This document shows, piece by piece, positions 1 to 7,249 of a stretch of DNA of 26,963 bases. Source of the DNA: Bacteroidales bacterium (lineage in GTDB: Bacteria; Bacteroidota; Bacteroidia; Bacteroidales; UBA7960). Position numbers and translations under genes: made by a program. How positions within the stretch are numbered: the first letter of the stretch is position 1; every line of letters begins with the position of its first letter. The notes beneath the pieces were generated by a model that was not told the origin of the DNA, searched no databases, and saw nothing but the letters and a program-made list of their open reading frames with translations. The stretch covers positions 1 through 26,963 of the forward strand of contig PWNO01000142.1 of NCBI GenBank assembly GCA_003557765.1, written 5' to 3'.

Positions 1-1
1 C

Positions 2-358
2 AAAAAGATCATCAGCTGGCATATCCCCGTGGCCTTCATCGGGTCTGCAGCCATCTTTGCTGCCCTGTTCTGGCTCATCAATCCCGAAGTATACCCGGAT
101 CCTGTATTCCAGCTCCTTACTGGCGGCTTGATGCTGGGAGCCATCTATATGGCTACCGACTATACAACCAGCCCTATGGCACCCTGGGGGATGATCATCT
201 TTGGCGTGGGCTGCGGCCTGCTCACCATGATCATCCGGTTCTTCGGGGCCTATCCGGAAGGGGTGGCATTTTCTATTTTGATTATGAACGCATTCGTGCC
301 ACTGATAAACCGTGGATTTAAACCAAAAAGATTCGGGGAGGAGGATAATAATGGCTAA
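2..358 (+). CDS. rnfD: RnfD, membrane subunit of Rnf complex (3' part only)
   Basis: This is the C-terminal part of the Rnf membrane subunit that carries a covalent FMN; the 5' part lies outside the window, so the reading frame is open from base 2 and the GTG at 29 is not the true start. Visible are several hydrophobic segments, the MATDYTTSP stretch that matches the conserved MATDxxTSP element of the RnfD/NqrB family, and the conserved YPEGVAFSILIMN region before a short polar tail. The FMN-binding threonine is expected upstream and cannot be checked. The gene overlaps rnfG by 8 bp (351-358), which suggests translational coupling. NqrB is the closest alternative, but the following subunits match RnfG, RnfE and RnfA better than their Nqr counterparts. 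Confidence 0.93.
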   Translation, partial: KKIISWHIPVAFIGSAAIFAALFWLINPEVYPDPVFQLLTGGLMLGAIYMATDYTTSPMAPWGMIIFGVGCGLLTMIIRFFGAYPEGVAFSILIMNAFVPLINRGFKPKRFGEEDNNG

Positions 359-947
359 AAAAGAATCTACATTCGCCAACATGGTGCTGACCCTGATCAT
401 TGTAGCAGCTGCAGCATCCTTCACTTTGGCAACTGTATATAACCTCACCAAGGAGCCCATCGCACGTGCACGGGAAGCTGCCCGGCAGGAAGCGATCAGC
501 CGGGTGTTGCCCGAATTTGACGAGCTGGTTGAAAAAAGCTTCATGCCACCCACAGGGAGCGATTCCCTGCAGTTTAACCTGGGCTATAAGGATGGAGAGC
601 TTGTCGGCGTGGCCGTGGCCACATACACGGGAATGGGCTATAGCGGACTGATTCGGGCCATGGTGGGATTCAATCCCGACGGCCAGATCTTTGACGTCGT
701 TCACCTTGAACACGCTGAAACTCCCGGACTTGGAGACAAAATCGAAAAAGACAAATCCGACTGGAGTGATCAGTTCCAGGGCTTTGACCCACACGAACAA
801 ACCCTTAAGGTACGACCCGATGGCGGTGATATCGATAACATTACCGCGGCCACGATCACGGCACGTGCCTATTGTGATGCCATCGACAGGGCATTTCAGA
901 CCTTCAGGGAGCATCATGCCAGTATCATAAACTTGGAAAAGGAATAA
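351..947 (+). CDS. rnfG: RnfG, FMN-binding subunit of Rnf complex
   Basis: RnfG carries a covalently bound FMN and passes electrons through the ion-translocating ferredoxin:NAD+ oxidoreductase. The 198-aa protein has one N-terminal membrane anchor (about residues 9-29), the conserved ETPGLG loop, and near the C-terminus the flavin site, here read as T165-A-A-T168 instead of the usual S/T-G-A-T; T168 is the predicted phosphoester-FMN threonine. I chose the ATG at 351 because it follows a good purine-rich ribosome site (GGGGAGGAGG, 335-344) and gives a standard N-terminus; an in-frame ATG at 312 would add 13 residues inside the end of rnfD. The next gene, rnfE, starts 3 bp after the stop. NqrC is the alternative but is usually longer (about 250 aa). 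Confidence 0.93.
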   Translation: MAKKESTFANMVLTLIIVAAAASFTLATVYNLTKEPIARAREAARQEAISRVLPEFDELVEKSFMPPTGSDSLQFNLGYKDGELVGVAVATYTGMGYSGLIRAMVGFNPDGQIFDVVHLEHAETPGLGDKIEKDKSDWSDQFQGFDPHEQTLKVRPDGGDIDNITAATITARAYCDAIDRAFQTFREHHASIINLEKE

Positions 948-950
948 GTT

Positions 951-1538
951 ATGGGACAGATACAAAATTTCACCAAAGGCTTTGTCAAGGACAACCCGGT
1001 ATTTGTTTTGCTGTTGGGGTTGTGCCCCGCCCTCGGTGTAACCACTTCCGCCTTTAACGGCCTGGGTATGGGACTGGCCACCACCTTTGTGCTGGTGTCA
1101 TCGAATATCGTGGTTTCACTGATTAAGAATTTTATTCCCTCCAAGGTGCGCATCCCTTCTTTTATCGTGGTGATCGCATCCTTTGTAACCATCACCGACC
1201 TGGTGATGGAGGCCTATATGCCGGCACTGTTTGAATCATTAGGCCTTTTTATCCCGCTGATCGTGGTAAACTGCCTGGTCATGGGGCGTGCAGAGGCATT
1301 TGCCAGCAAGAACAATACGTTTAGCTCGATTGTCGATGGCCTGGGAATGGGATTGGGCTTTGCTTTTGCCCTTACCCTGCTGGGTGGCCTGAGAGAGGTC
1401 CTCGGCACCGGAGAAATATTCGGCCTTTCGCTTTATGCTGGTGACGGCATGCTGGTCTTTGTGCTGGCACCCGGTGCATTCATTGGCCTGGGCTACCTGG
1501 TAGCCCTCAACAATATTGTGAAAAAGAAACTCTATTAA
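951..1538 (+). CDS. rnfE: RnfE, integral membrane subunit of Rnf complex
   Basis: RnfE is one of the two paralogous membrane subunits that hold an intramembrane iron-sulfur cluster and take part in coupling electron flow to ion translocation. The 195-aa protein is hydrophobic with about six membrane segments. C25 in the [10 protein letters not shown] motif and C108 in LIVVNC are the paired cysteines expected to ligate the cluster together with those of RnfA. The [10 protein letters not shown] loop and the [15 protein letters not shown] segment are typical of RnfE. It starts 3 bp after rnfG with an AAGGAA ribosome site upstream and is followed by rnfA after 11 bp. NqrD is the nearest relative; the subunit order and the neighbouring proteins favour Rnf. 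Confidence 0.95.
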   Translation: MGQIQNFTKGFVKDNPVFVLLLGLCPALGVTTSAFNGLGMGLATTFVLVSSNIVVSLIKNFIPSKVRIPSFIVVIASFVTITDLVMEAYMPALFESLGLFIPLIVVNCLVMGRAEAFASKNNTFSSIVDGLGMGLGFAFALTLLGGLREVLGTGEIFGLSLYAGDGMLVFVLAPGAFIGLGYLVALNNIVKKKLY

Positions 1539-1549
1539 AGCTTCACACC

Positions 1550-2128
1550 ATGGAATATATCATCATCATTATAGGAGCCGTCTTTGTCAACAACATCGTG
1601 CTTGCCCAGTTTCTGGGGATTTGCCCTTACCTTGGGGTGTCGGCCCGGGTATCTACTTCCATAGGGATGTCAGGAGCCGTGATGTTCGTGATGACACTTG
1701 CTACGCTCGTGACATTTCTGATCTATAACTATATCCTCACCCCATTTGACATTACCTATCTGCAAACCATATCTTATATCCTGGTGGTTGCCTCACTGGT
1801 GCAAATGGTGGAAATCATACTGAAAAAGGTCAGTCCGGCACTTTACCAGGCACTCGGGATCTTTCTGCCGCTGATCGTGACCAACTGTGCCATCCTGGGT
1901 GTGACAATCCTGGCCGTACGCGAAGACTACGGGTTTCATTTGCTCGAAGGGGTGGTGTTTGCCATCGGGCATGCGCTGGGATTTGCCCTGACCATCATCC
2001 TTTTTGCCGGTATCCGTGAGCATCTTGACCTGGTGGATGTACCCAAAGGCATGCGTGGAGCACCTGCCGCACTCGTAGTAGCCGGTATCCTCGCCCTGGC
2101 GTTTATGGGGTTTGCCAACCTGGTCTAA
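1550..2128 (+). CDS. rnfA: RnfA, integral membrane subunit of Rnf complex
   Basis: RnfA is the second small membrane subunit of the Rnf complex and pairs with RnfE around the intramembrane iron-sulfur site. The 192-aa protein begins MEYIIIIIGAVFVNNIVLAQ, a near-signature RnfA N-terminus, and carries C25 (FLGICPYLGVS) and C113 (LIVTNCAILGV) at positions equivalent to those in RnfE. About six membrane helices are visible, and the AGIREHLDLVDVPKGMRG segment is the usual late cytoplasmic loop. It is the last rnf gene here; the order D-G-E-A fits the common B-C-D-G-E-A arrangement, so rnfB and rnfC should lie just upstream of the window. The next gene is convergent, and I see no clear terminator between them. 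Confidence 0.95.
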   Translation: MEYIIIIIGAVFVNNIVLAQFLGICPYLGVSARVSTSIGMSGAVMFVMTLATLVTFLIYNYILTPFDITYLQTISYILVVASLVQMVEIILKKVSPALYQALGIFLPLIVTNCAILGVTILAVREDYGFHLLEGVVFAIGHALGFALTIILFAGIREHLDLVDVPKGMRGAPAALVVAGILALAFMGFANLV

Positions 2129-2158
2129 GAAGTTAAAGCGATTTGACCTTTGAAGTTA

Positions 2159-2200
2159 TCCACAAATTAACACAAATGGATTTCACAGATGCACGCAAAT
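2159..2200. repeat. Degenerate CACAAAT-type intergenic repeat
   Basis: Between the convergent rnfA and hydantoinase genes lies a short run of related words (CACAAATT, CACAAATGG, CACAGATG, CGCAAATG) spaced by about 10 to 13 bp. It looks like a decayed tandem repeat. No hairpin with a T-run is seen, so it is not an obvious terminator. Confidence is limited because the units are irregular. Confidence 0.35.
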
Positions 2201-2207
2201 GCCGGTA

Positions 2208-3581
2208 TCATGGGCAGGAACGCTGCAATAGCTCACCGGGTGGGATTTTGTGAAAGCGATCGTCCTGGAAGGCGATCCGCCCGCCCTTGATTACGACCAC
2301 TGCCTTGCCGGTTGTTTCCATCCCTTCATAGATGTTAAAGTCGCTTCGCTGCAGGTGTGTCGAGGCGGAAATCACATCTGTCTTGCGGGGATCCCAGATC
2401 ACCAGGTCGGCATCGCTGCCCTCAGCAATAACCCCTTTGCGGGGATAGAGACCAAAAGTTTTTGCTGCATTGGTGGCGCACAGGTTCACAAAATTCCGGT
2501 TGCTCAATTGGCCTTTCTGCACCCCGATGGTGTATAAAAGGACCAACCGGTGTTCCACACTGCCTGCGCCATTCGCGATCCTGCGGAAGTCTTCCAGCCC
2601 TTGTTTCTTCTGATGCATAAAAAACGGACAATGGTCGGTAGCCACGACCTGTAGGGTTCCGTCCCGGAGCCCCTCCATCAGGGCCTTGCGGTCCGCTGCC
2701 TTGCGCAGAGGAGGGCTTAGTACATAGGGTGCCGTCTCTTCAAAAGCCCCATCATAAAGACCTTCGTCTAACAAGAGATGATGCGTACAGGCTTCACCAT
2801 AAACCTCCTGGCCATCCTTTTGCGCTTTGCGGATGTATTTCACCGAGTCGGCAGCAGACACATGCACGATATATAATCTGCATCCGGTTTTTTGGGCTGT
2901 CTCAATGGCTGTTTTTACCGCATCACTCTCGGTGTGGGGTGGCCTGCTTTTGGGATGGGCAGCCGGACTTGTTTGTCCGCTATCTGCCAATTGCCGACGC
3001 AGGCGATCCACCTCGTCGCCGGTTTCGGCATGCACGGTGACCAAAGCCTTATTGCTCGCCGCCGTTTGCATGACCTGCTCCAGCACAGGGACATCAATTC
3101 CGATCGCATCCTTATAGGCCATGTACACCTTAAAAGAGGTCATGCCCTCCTTAATGACAGCCTGCATCTCTTCGGCCGTGGTATCACGCCATTCCACCGG
3201 ACTGACATGAAAACTGTAATCCGTGAGACAAGAAGCCGCTTCTTCTTTTCGTACTGCCAGGGCATCGGTCAGCGACTGGCCCCTTTGGGGTGTCACAAAA
3301 TCGATCAGAGTAGTCGTGCCGCCGGCCAGTGCCGTTTTGCTGCCACTCAGGAAATCGTCCGAGGAATGTCCGGCTCCTGTGGGTAAATGCATATGCACGT
3401 GGGGGTCGATGCCACCGGGGATGACTAACCGCTGGCTTGCATCAATCACCTGGTCCGGTTTGAAATGGTCTGTGTTGATCTCTTTTGCAATCTGCTGAAT
3501 CACGCCATCACCGGTGAGGATATCCCCCTGCATTTCGCCGGAGGCATTCACGATGGTGCCGTTTTTAATGAGTATCCGCAT
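2208..3581 (-). CDS. hydA: Dihydropyrimidinase / D-hydantoinase family amidohydrolase
   Basis: This binuclear zinc amidohydrolase hydrolyses cyclic ureides such as 5,6-dihydrouracil, and belongs to the dihydropyrimidinase/hydantoinase/allantoinase group. The 457-aa length is normal. The metal ligands are all present and almost at the positions known from hydantoinases: H61 and H63 (DPHVH), carbamylated K151 (SFKVYMAYK), H184 (VHAET), H240 (YIVHVS) and D316 (TDHCPF); Y156 matches the substrate-binding tyrosine. I chose the ATG at 3581 because MRILIKNGTIV is the canonical N-terminus; the open frame runs 13 residues further up, into the octamer repeat. Neighbours give no pathway context (no dihydropyrimidine dehydrogenase or beta-ureidopropionase in the window), so the exact substrate is uncertain. 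It is convergent with rnfA. Confidence 0.88.
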   Translation of the reverse strand: MRILIKNGTIVNASGEMQGDILTGDGVIQQIAKEINTDHFKPDQVIDASQRLVIPGGIDPHVHMHLPTGAGHSSDDFLSGSKTALAGGTTTLIDFVTPQRGQSLTDALAVRKEEAASCLTDYSFHVSPVEWRDTTAEEMQAVIKEGMTSFKVYMAYKDAIGIDVPVLEQVMQTAASNKALVTVHAETGDEVDRLRRQLADSGQTSPAAHPKSRPPHTESDAVKTAIETAQKTGCRLYIVHVSAADSVKYIRKAQKDGQEVYGEACTHHLLLDEGLYDGAFEETAPYVLSPPLRKAADRKALMEGLRDGTLQVVATDHCPFFMHQKKQGLEDFRRIANGAGSVEHRLVLLYTIGVQKGQLSNRNFVNLCATNAAKTFGLYPRKGVIAEGSDADLVIWDPRKTDVISASTHLQRSDFNIYEGMETTGKAVVVIKGGRIAFQDDRFHKIPPGELLQRSCP

Positions 3582-3591
3582 ACATAAGAGT

Positions 3592-3647
3592 GACAAAAGG
3601 ACAAAAGGACAAAAGGACAAAAAGACAAAAAGACAAATGTCGAAATG
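3592..3647. repeat. Octamer tandem repeat, copy 1 (GACAAAAR family)
   Basis: Seven octamers lie in strict register: three GACAAAAG, two GACAAAAA, then GACAAATG and TCGAAATG. The array begins 10 bp upstream of the hydantoinase start codon, so it probably forms part of that gene's 5' leader, read in the antisense sense. A longer copy with the same internal order is found at 15413-15484. The remaining spacer to 3741 is AT-rich with no other recognised element. Confidence 0.9.
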
Positions 3648-3741
3648 TCAAGAATTTAAGGGGAATAAAGATAATGATTTCCAAAACAATTGCCTGCAGC
3701 CAGAAATGTCTTTATGAGGAATGCCGGAAAACTTGCCTTAC

Positions 3742-6210
3742 TCAGCCATGGCGCAATCGCTGGTTAAGGCTTTGTATCGAATGGAAGTCCAGGTAGTATA
3801 AAACTTTAATGGATAGGCTGTTGATCTGCGGGTGTTCCAGCATATCCCGGAAATTATCCATATAACCAGGTGCAAGGATGTTGTCCCGGTGGTCGATGAC
3901 GTTTTTCCAGGCAAGGGTCATCTGGCTGCCTGGGGCAAAGTGCCAGGTCAGCAGCATGTCAATCGTGAAGGCATTGTAGTTGATATCAGCTATTTCCAGG
4001 TCATCGGCAATGGGTGACAGATGGCCGTCCGGTTCAAGGTGATAATACCGTCCGTCGTATTCGACCCTCGACCAGTAGTGCCTTAAATCAAAGTTGAGGG
4101 AGAGGTCATTGGTGAAGATCAGTGTGGATCTCATGGTATGGATCATGGTGGGTGACTGGCGGCGTCCGAAATAGATGGTATCCGGAACAGTATGGGGTAC
4201 CCAACCGATGTCGTTGGTCAGCTCATTGTATTCAAAGCCATAAGACACATTCAGGCGGTCGCTGACCCGGAATGTGGGTCTTAGCATAAAACCATATTCA
4301 TCTGTTCTGTCGGCTGCGTGTGTCCTGCCGAAGTTAAAACTTCCATCGACAAAGAGCCTTCTCCTGTAATCTGAAGAGTAGCTCATGTGCATGCGCACGG
4401 CTTCATCTGTGCGGTAATACCTGCCGGGCACACGTGGTTCGTAATAATCACGTGCTCCCCGGGGTTGGTATGTGGTGTTCAGGCTGATGTGGAAACGGGT
4501 GTCAAACAGCATCATCATGCGATGACTCAGTTCCATCCCGGTAAACGTCCTGGGTTCATAAAGCCTGAAATATTTAAGCGACAAGGTATTGGTAAACATC
4601 CAGAAACGCCAGAAAGGCTCAAATACATGATGGCTGACGGTAATACCGTCACTGATCTGGTTGTTGCGTCGTAAAAAACCCATGTCATTCTGGTCGTATG
4701 TGTCGCTGAGCACGCTGCGGTCATAATGGGCACGCCAGGTGCCTCCGGTCTTGCCAATACGCACATCATACTTGTATCCAAATACATTGTCTTCTCCTGA
4801 ATAATACTGTTGGCTAAGGGCTCCCAATCCGCTTAGCTGATACATGTTACTGTTGTCGAGTACACGAAAATCCGTCCCAGTCACGTTCGCAGTGTAGCCA
4901 TATGCCGAACCGGCCACATTGGTGTTTATTAGACTTACATGGGAATTGTTTCGCAAACTTTGATCTATGACAACCAGGTTGTAGTTGGTGAAGGGCTGGG
5001 TGGTTATTTTCCTGGTTTCATCAGCGATGGTATCTCGCAGGATGGCCCTGCTGGCACTTGTCATGGCATTGAAAAATCCCAGGCCAAGGCCATCGGATGT
5101 TCTCCCGGATATCTTAGTGGCGTTGATCATCTGGGTCTCCAGGGGGTTGTCTTTAATCTTTTCGCCATGCTCCAGGCGCTGCGATGCCAGGTGATATCCC
5201 ACGGGCCTGTCGCCCACACGCCTGGAATAAAACAAGTCTGCTTTCTGAAATAGTTCTGTGCCCTCAGTAAAGAATTGCCTGTTCTCATCGTAACGGATCT
5301 CAAAAGGGCTGAGGTTGAGCACTTTCGCGTCCGACTGAACCTGCCCGAAGTCAGGGATCAGCGTCATGTCCATCGTAAAGCTCGGACTAATGCCGTACTT
5401 TACATCCATTCCACCATGAAAGGAGTTTGCCCAGCCTCTGTCAAAACCATTCTTTTCCGCATAATTGGAGATGTAGGGGTAAAATGACAGCCTCATCGGT
5501 GGAGTCACTCCGTTGATACCCTTCAGTTGACCCATATGGGTCAGTTCGTCTCCTACACGACGATCTACGAAGTTCCAGCTTGTCAGCTCCCTTGTCCTTC
5601 TGATTTCCCGCCAGAAATTGATGCCCCACTCGTGCATGTCATTTCTCGGGAATCGCAGGGCCGAATAAGGGATCATCATTTCCACGATCCACCCCTCTTC
5701 GGTAATGTTGGTTTCGCTTACCCATACAGCGTCCCAGTTCAGGTCGCCGTGTCTGCCACCGCTCGAAAGGTTGGCATCTGTCTGCACACCGGAAGCGGAT
5801 ACCTGAAAACGAAACCCGTTAATGCCGTCATCGAAGGGGTTGATCTCCACATAAAAGCGGTCTGCGTTAAGGTCATGACCGGAGTTGCGAAGCCCCAGTT
5901 CTCTGAGGATGCGATCCGGTTCGGGGTCAAACATTCTTGCTCCGATATAAATGGCATCATCATCATAAAGGACCCTTACTTCGGTTTCAAAGCTGGCCGG
6001 ACGGTCATTGTGGGGTTCGTACTGATGAAAGTCAGTGGCTACCGGGGCATTTTCCCAGGATGGATGCTGCAGGGTGCCGTTTATTACCGGAGGGGCTTCT
6101 GTGCGAATGGCGGTAAGTGATTTGCGCCCCTCACTTGCCAGTGTCAAAACCGGGCTTAGTAGCAAAAAAAGAAAAACAAAACGGGTGGGCGAAATAATAT
6201 TTAGACACAT
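3742..6210 (-). CDS. DUF5916 outer-membrane protein with N-terminal CBM9-like domain
   Basis: The 822-aa protein starts with a signal peptide (MCLNIISPTRFVFLFLLLSP, cleavage near residue 25) and then a CBM9/DOMON-like beta domain (about residues 38-225) with the typical opening PPVINGTLQHPSWENA and the V-x-Y-D-D-D-A-I-Y-I-G motif. The rest, about 235-822, matches the DUF5916 family: alternating aromatic beta-strands that predict an outer-membrane beta-barrel, with the element NRQFFTEGTELF. Members are common in Bacteroidota and have no firmly established function; carbohydrate binding is only a suggestion from the N-domain. The ATG at 6210 is preferred over 6261 because it puts the signal peptide at the N-terminus and lies downstream of a good promoter (-7 at 6251-6258). 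It ends 160 bp before the hydantoinase start in the same direction. Confidence 0.85.
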   Translation of the reverse strand: MCLNIISPTRFVFLFLLLSPVLTLASEGRKSLTAIRTEAPPVINGTLQHPSWENAPVATDFHQYEPHNDRPASFETEVRVLYDDDAIYIGARMFDPEPDRILRELGLRNSGHDLNADRFYVEINPFDDGINGFRFQVSASGVQTDANLSSGGRHGDLNWDAVWVSETNITEEGWIVEMMIPYSALRFPRNDMHEWGINFWREIRRTRELTSWNFVDRRVGDELTHMGQLKGINGVTPPMRLSFYPYISNYAEKNGFDRGWANSFHGGMDVKYGISPSFTMDMTLIPDFGQVQSDAKVLNLSPFEIRYDENRQFFTEGTELFQKADLFYSRRVGDRPVGYHLASQRLEHGEKIKDNPLETQMINATKISGRTSDGLGLGFFNAMTSASRAILRDTIADETRKITTQPFTNYNLVVIDQSLRNNSHVSLINTNVAGSAYGYTANVTGTDFRVLDNSNMYQLSGLGALSQQYYSGEDNVFGYKYDVRIGKTGGTWRAHYDRSVLSDTYDQNDMGFLRRNNQISDGITVSHHVFEPFWRFWMFTNTLSLKYFRLYEPRTFTGMELSHRMMMLFDTRFHISLNTTYQPRGARDYYEPRVPGRYYRTDEAVRMHMSYSSDYRRRLFVDGSFNFGRTHAADRTDEYGFMLRPTFRVSDRLNVSYGFEYNELTNDIGWVPHTVPDTIYFGRRQSPTMIHTMRSTLIFTNDLSLNFDLRHYWSRVEYDGRYYHLEPDGHLSPIADDLEIADINYNAFTIDMLLTWHFAPGSQMTLAWKNVIDHRDNILAPGYMDNFRDMLEHPQINSLSIKVLYYLDFHSIQSLNQRLRHG

Positions 6211-6250
6211 GGGCTGATTAAAAGCAAAAAAGTAAAACTTAAAACCGCCG

Positions 6251-6282
6251 CAAATGTACAAAATATAAGGGTTTCCACGAAA
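6251..6282 (-). promoter_or_regulatory. Bacteroidota-type promoter for the DUF5916 gene
   Basis: On the minus strand, TACATTTG at 6258-6251 matches the Bacteroidota -7 consensus TAnnTTTG exactly. TTTCG at 6282-6278 is close to the -33 TTTG element at a spacing of 19 bp. Transcription would start roughly 35 nt before the chosen ATG at 6210, which rules out the longer open frame starting at 6261. Confidence 0.6.
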
Positions 6283-6372
6283 TAGTGAAGCCCCTTTCGG
6301 CAGAAAAAAGAACGCGGAAGATAAACCCGGAATGTTTTCGGATTGCCATCAGCAATGGCATACCTTACCTGT

Positions 6373-6397
6373 ATTATTCATGCTGTTTATGAATAAT
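6373..6397 (-). other. Perfect 9-bp inverted repeat downstream of the lipoprotein gene
   Basis: ATTATTCAT (6373-6381) and ATGAATAAT (6389-6397) form a perfect 9-bp stem with a 7-nt loop, 35 bp after the stop codon of the upstream lipoprotein gene on the minus strand. There is no T-run after it, so it is a poor intrinsic terminator. It may stabilise the 3' end or bind a protein. A second small hairpin, TGCCAT/ATGGCA, lies nearby at about 6345-6361. Confidence 0.5.
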
Positions 6398-6432
6398 GCA
6401 ATTCTTCCAAACGCGCTATGTGTAAGATATGT

Positions 6433-7074
6433 TTAAAGAGGGACATCCAGGGATGGTGCTTTGTCATCATGCCAGAAAGTAACTTCTTTCAGGCGGACAT
6501 CAGCTATGTAGCGAATCTCCGTTGCGGGATGGATGCGTTCCTCATCTTTCAAATATGCATGCTGTTCGATATATGTTCCGGTGGGTGACATCACCCACAG
6601 TACTGGCTTGTATCCGCGGTCATTCTCAATATGACCAGCGACCACCATGCGTCCTTCGGGGTCAAAGGCAGCCTCTTCAAAAACACAGGGGGGGCCGCAA
6701 AAAAGCATACGTATGCGCTTACCTTTGGCAAACCGGATGAGGCCCACCTCCATGTCAGGCTCCCGCCCCCGGGAGAATAATGTGCCATCGTCCCGTTGTT
6801 CAAGTACCAGATGGTAACTGTCAAGGTCGATGGCTTTTGTGGAGTCAGTGTTATACACATAAAACGCTGCAAACAGGTCATCCTTTTCGGTGTTGAAATC
6901 ATAGGTGACCGCATAGGGCCTTTCAAACCGATGGCTTTTTTCAAAACCATCATATTCCAGGTTGTAAAACGCCAGCCAGGTGTTGATTCTGCTGTCAGGC
7001 CAGTCGTTTTTCTCTGTTTCCGGACCGCAAGCATAAAACGTCAGCAAAAAAACGACCAATAGAAGGGGTTGCAT
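6433..7074 (-). CDS. Putative lipoprotein of unknown function
   Basis: I do not recognise this family. The predicted 213-aa product starts with a short lipoprotein signal, MQPLLLVVFLLTFYACGPE, with the lipidated cysteine at residue 16, followed by a polar, acidic linker. The remainder is beta-rich with phrases such as LVLEQRDDGTLFSRG, FDPEGRMVVAGHIEN and YKPVLWVMSPTGTYIEQHA, which suggest a small beta-sheet or propeller-like domain. C140 and C144 (MLFCGPPCVF, CxxxC spacing) are its only other cysteines and could form a disulfide. An upstream in-frame ATG at 7095 would add seven residues; the 7074 start gives a proper lipoprotein signal. The region directly upstream is the heptamer array at 7103-7200, leaving little room for a promoter unless it lies inside or beyond the repeats. 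Confidence 0.7.
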   Translation of the reverse strand: MQPLLLVVFLLTFYACGPETEKNDWPDSRINTWLAFYNLEYDGFEKSHRFERPYAVTYDFNTEKDDLFAAFYVYNTDSTKAIDLDSYHLVLEQRDDGTLFSRGREPDMEVGLIRFAKGKRIRMLFCGPPCVFEEAAFDPEGRMVVAGHIENDRGYKPVLWVMSPTGTYIEQHAYLKDEERIHPATEIRYIADVRLKEVTFWHDDKAPSLDVPL

Positions 7075-7102
7075 TGTCTTTGAGTTTGTCCACATGTCGT
7101 TG

Positions 7103-7200
7103 GCTTTTAGCTATTAGCTTTTAGCTTTTGGCTCTTGGCTTTTAGCATTAGGCTGTTAGCTGTTGATTATTGGCTTTTAGCTAATGGTTTTTGGCTTTAG
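7103..7200. repeat. Heptamer tandem repeat, locus 1 (GCTNTTR, 14 units)
   Basis: Fourteen contiguous 7-bp units follow each other with no insertion or deletion from 7103 to 7200. Most fit GCTNTTR: position 4 is freely variable (T, A, C or G) and position 7 is A or G; a few units (GCATTAG, ATTATTG, GCTAATG, GTTTTTG, GCTTTAG) have drifted. The array fills the space between the 3' end of the serine hydrolase gene and the 5' end of the lipoprotein gene, both on the minus strand. Two more loci of the family lie at 9241-9306 and 9543-9577. Confidence 0.93.
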
Positions 7201-7249
7201 GCCTGCCTGATTATTGATTACAGGTTTTTTAGTGTGATGATCATCAACC

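Noticed and set aside
318..965. A 215-codon minus-strand frame across rnfG
   Set aside because: It is the complement of a clear rnfG gene inside an intact operon.
1..2128. The operon read as Na+-translocating NADH:quinone reductase (nqrBCDE)
   Set aside because: RnfG is shorter than NqrC, and the RnfE and RnfA termini and loops match Rnf better; nqrA and nqrF cannot be checked but are not needed for the call.
3579..3620. A longer hydantoinase start at 3620
   Set aside because: The 13 added residues are encoded by the octamer repeat and its edge and do not resemble the family; MRILIKNGTIV is canonical.
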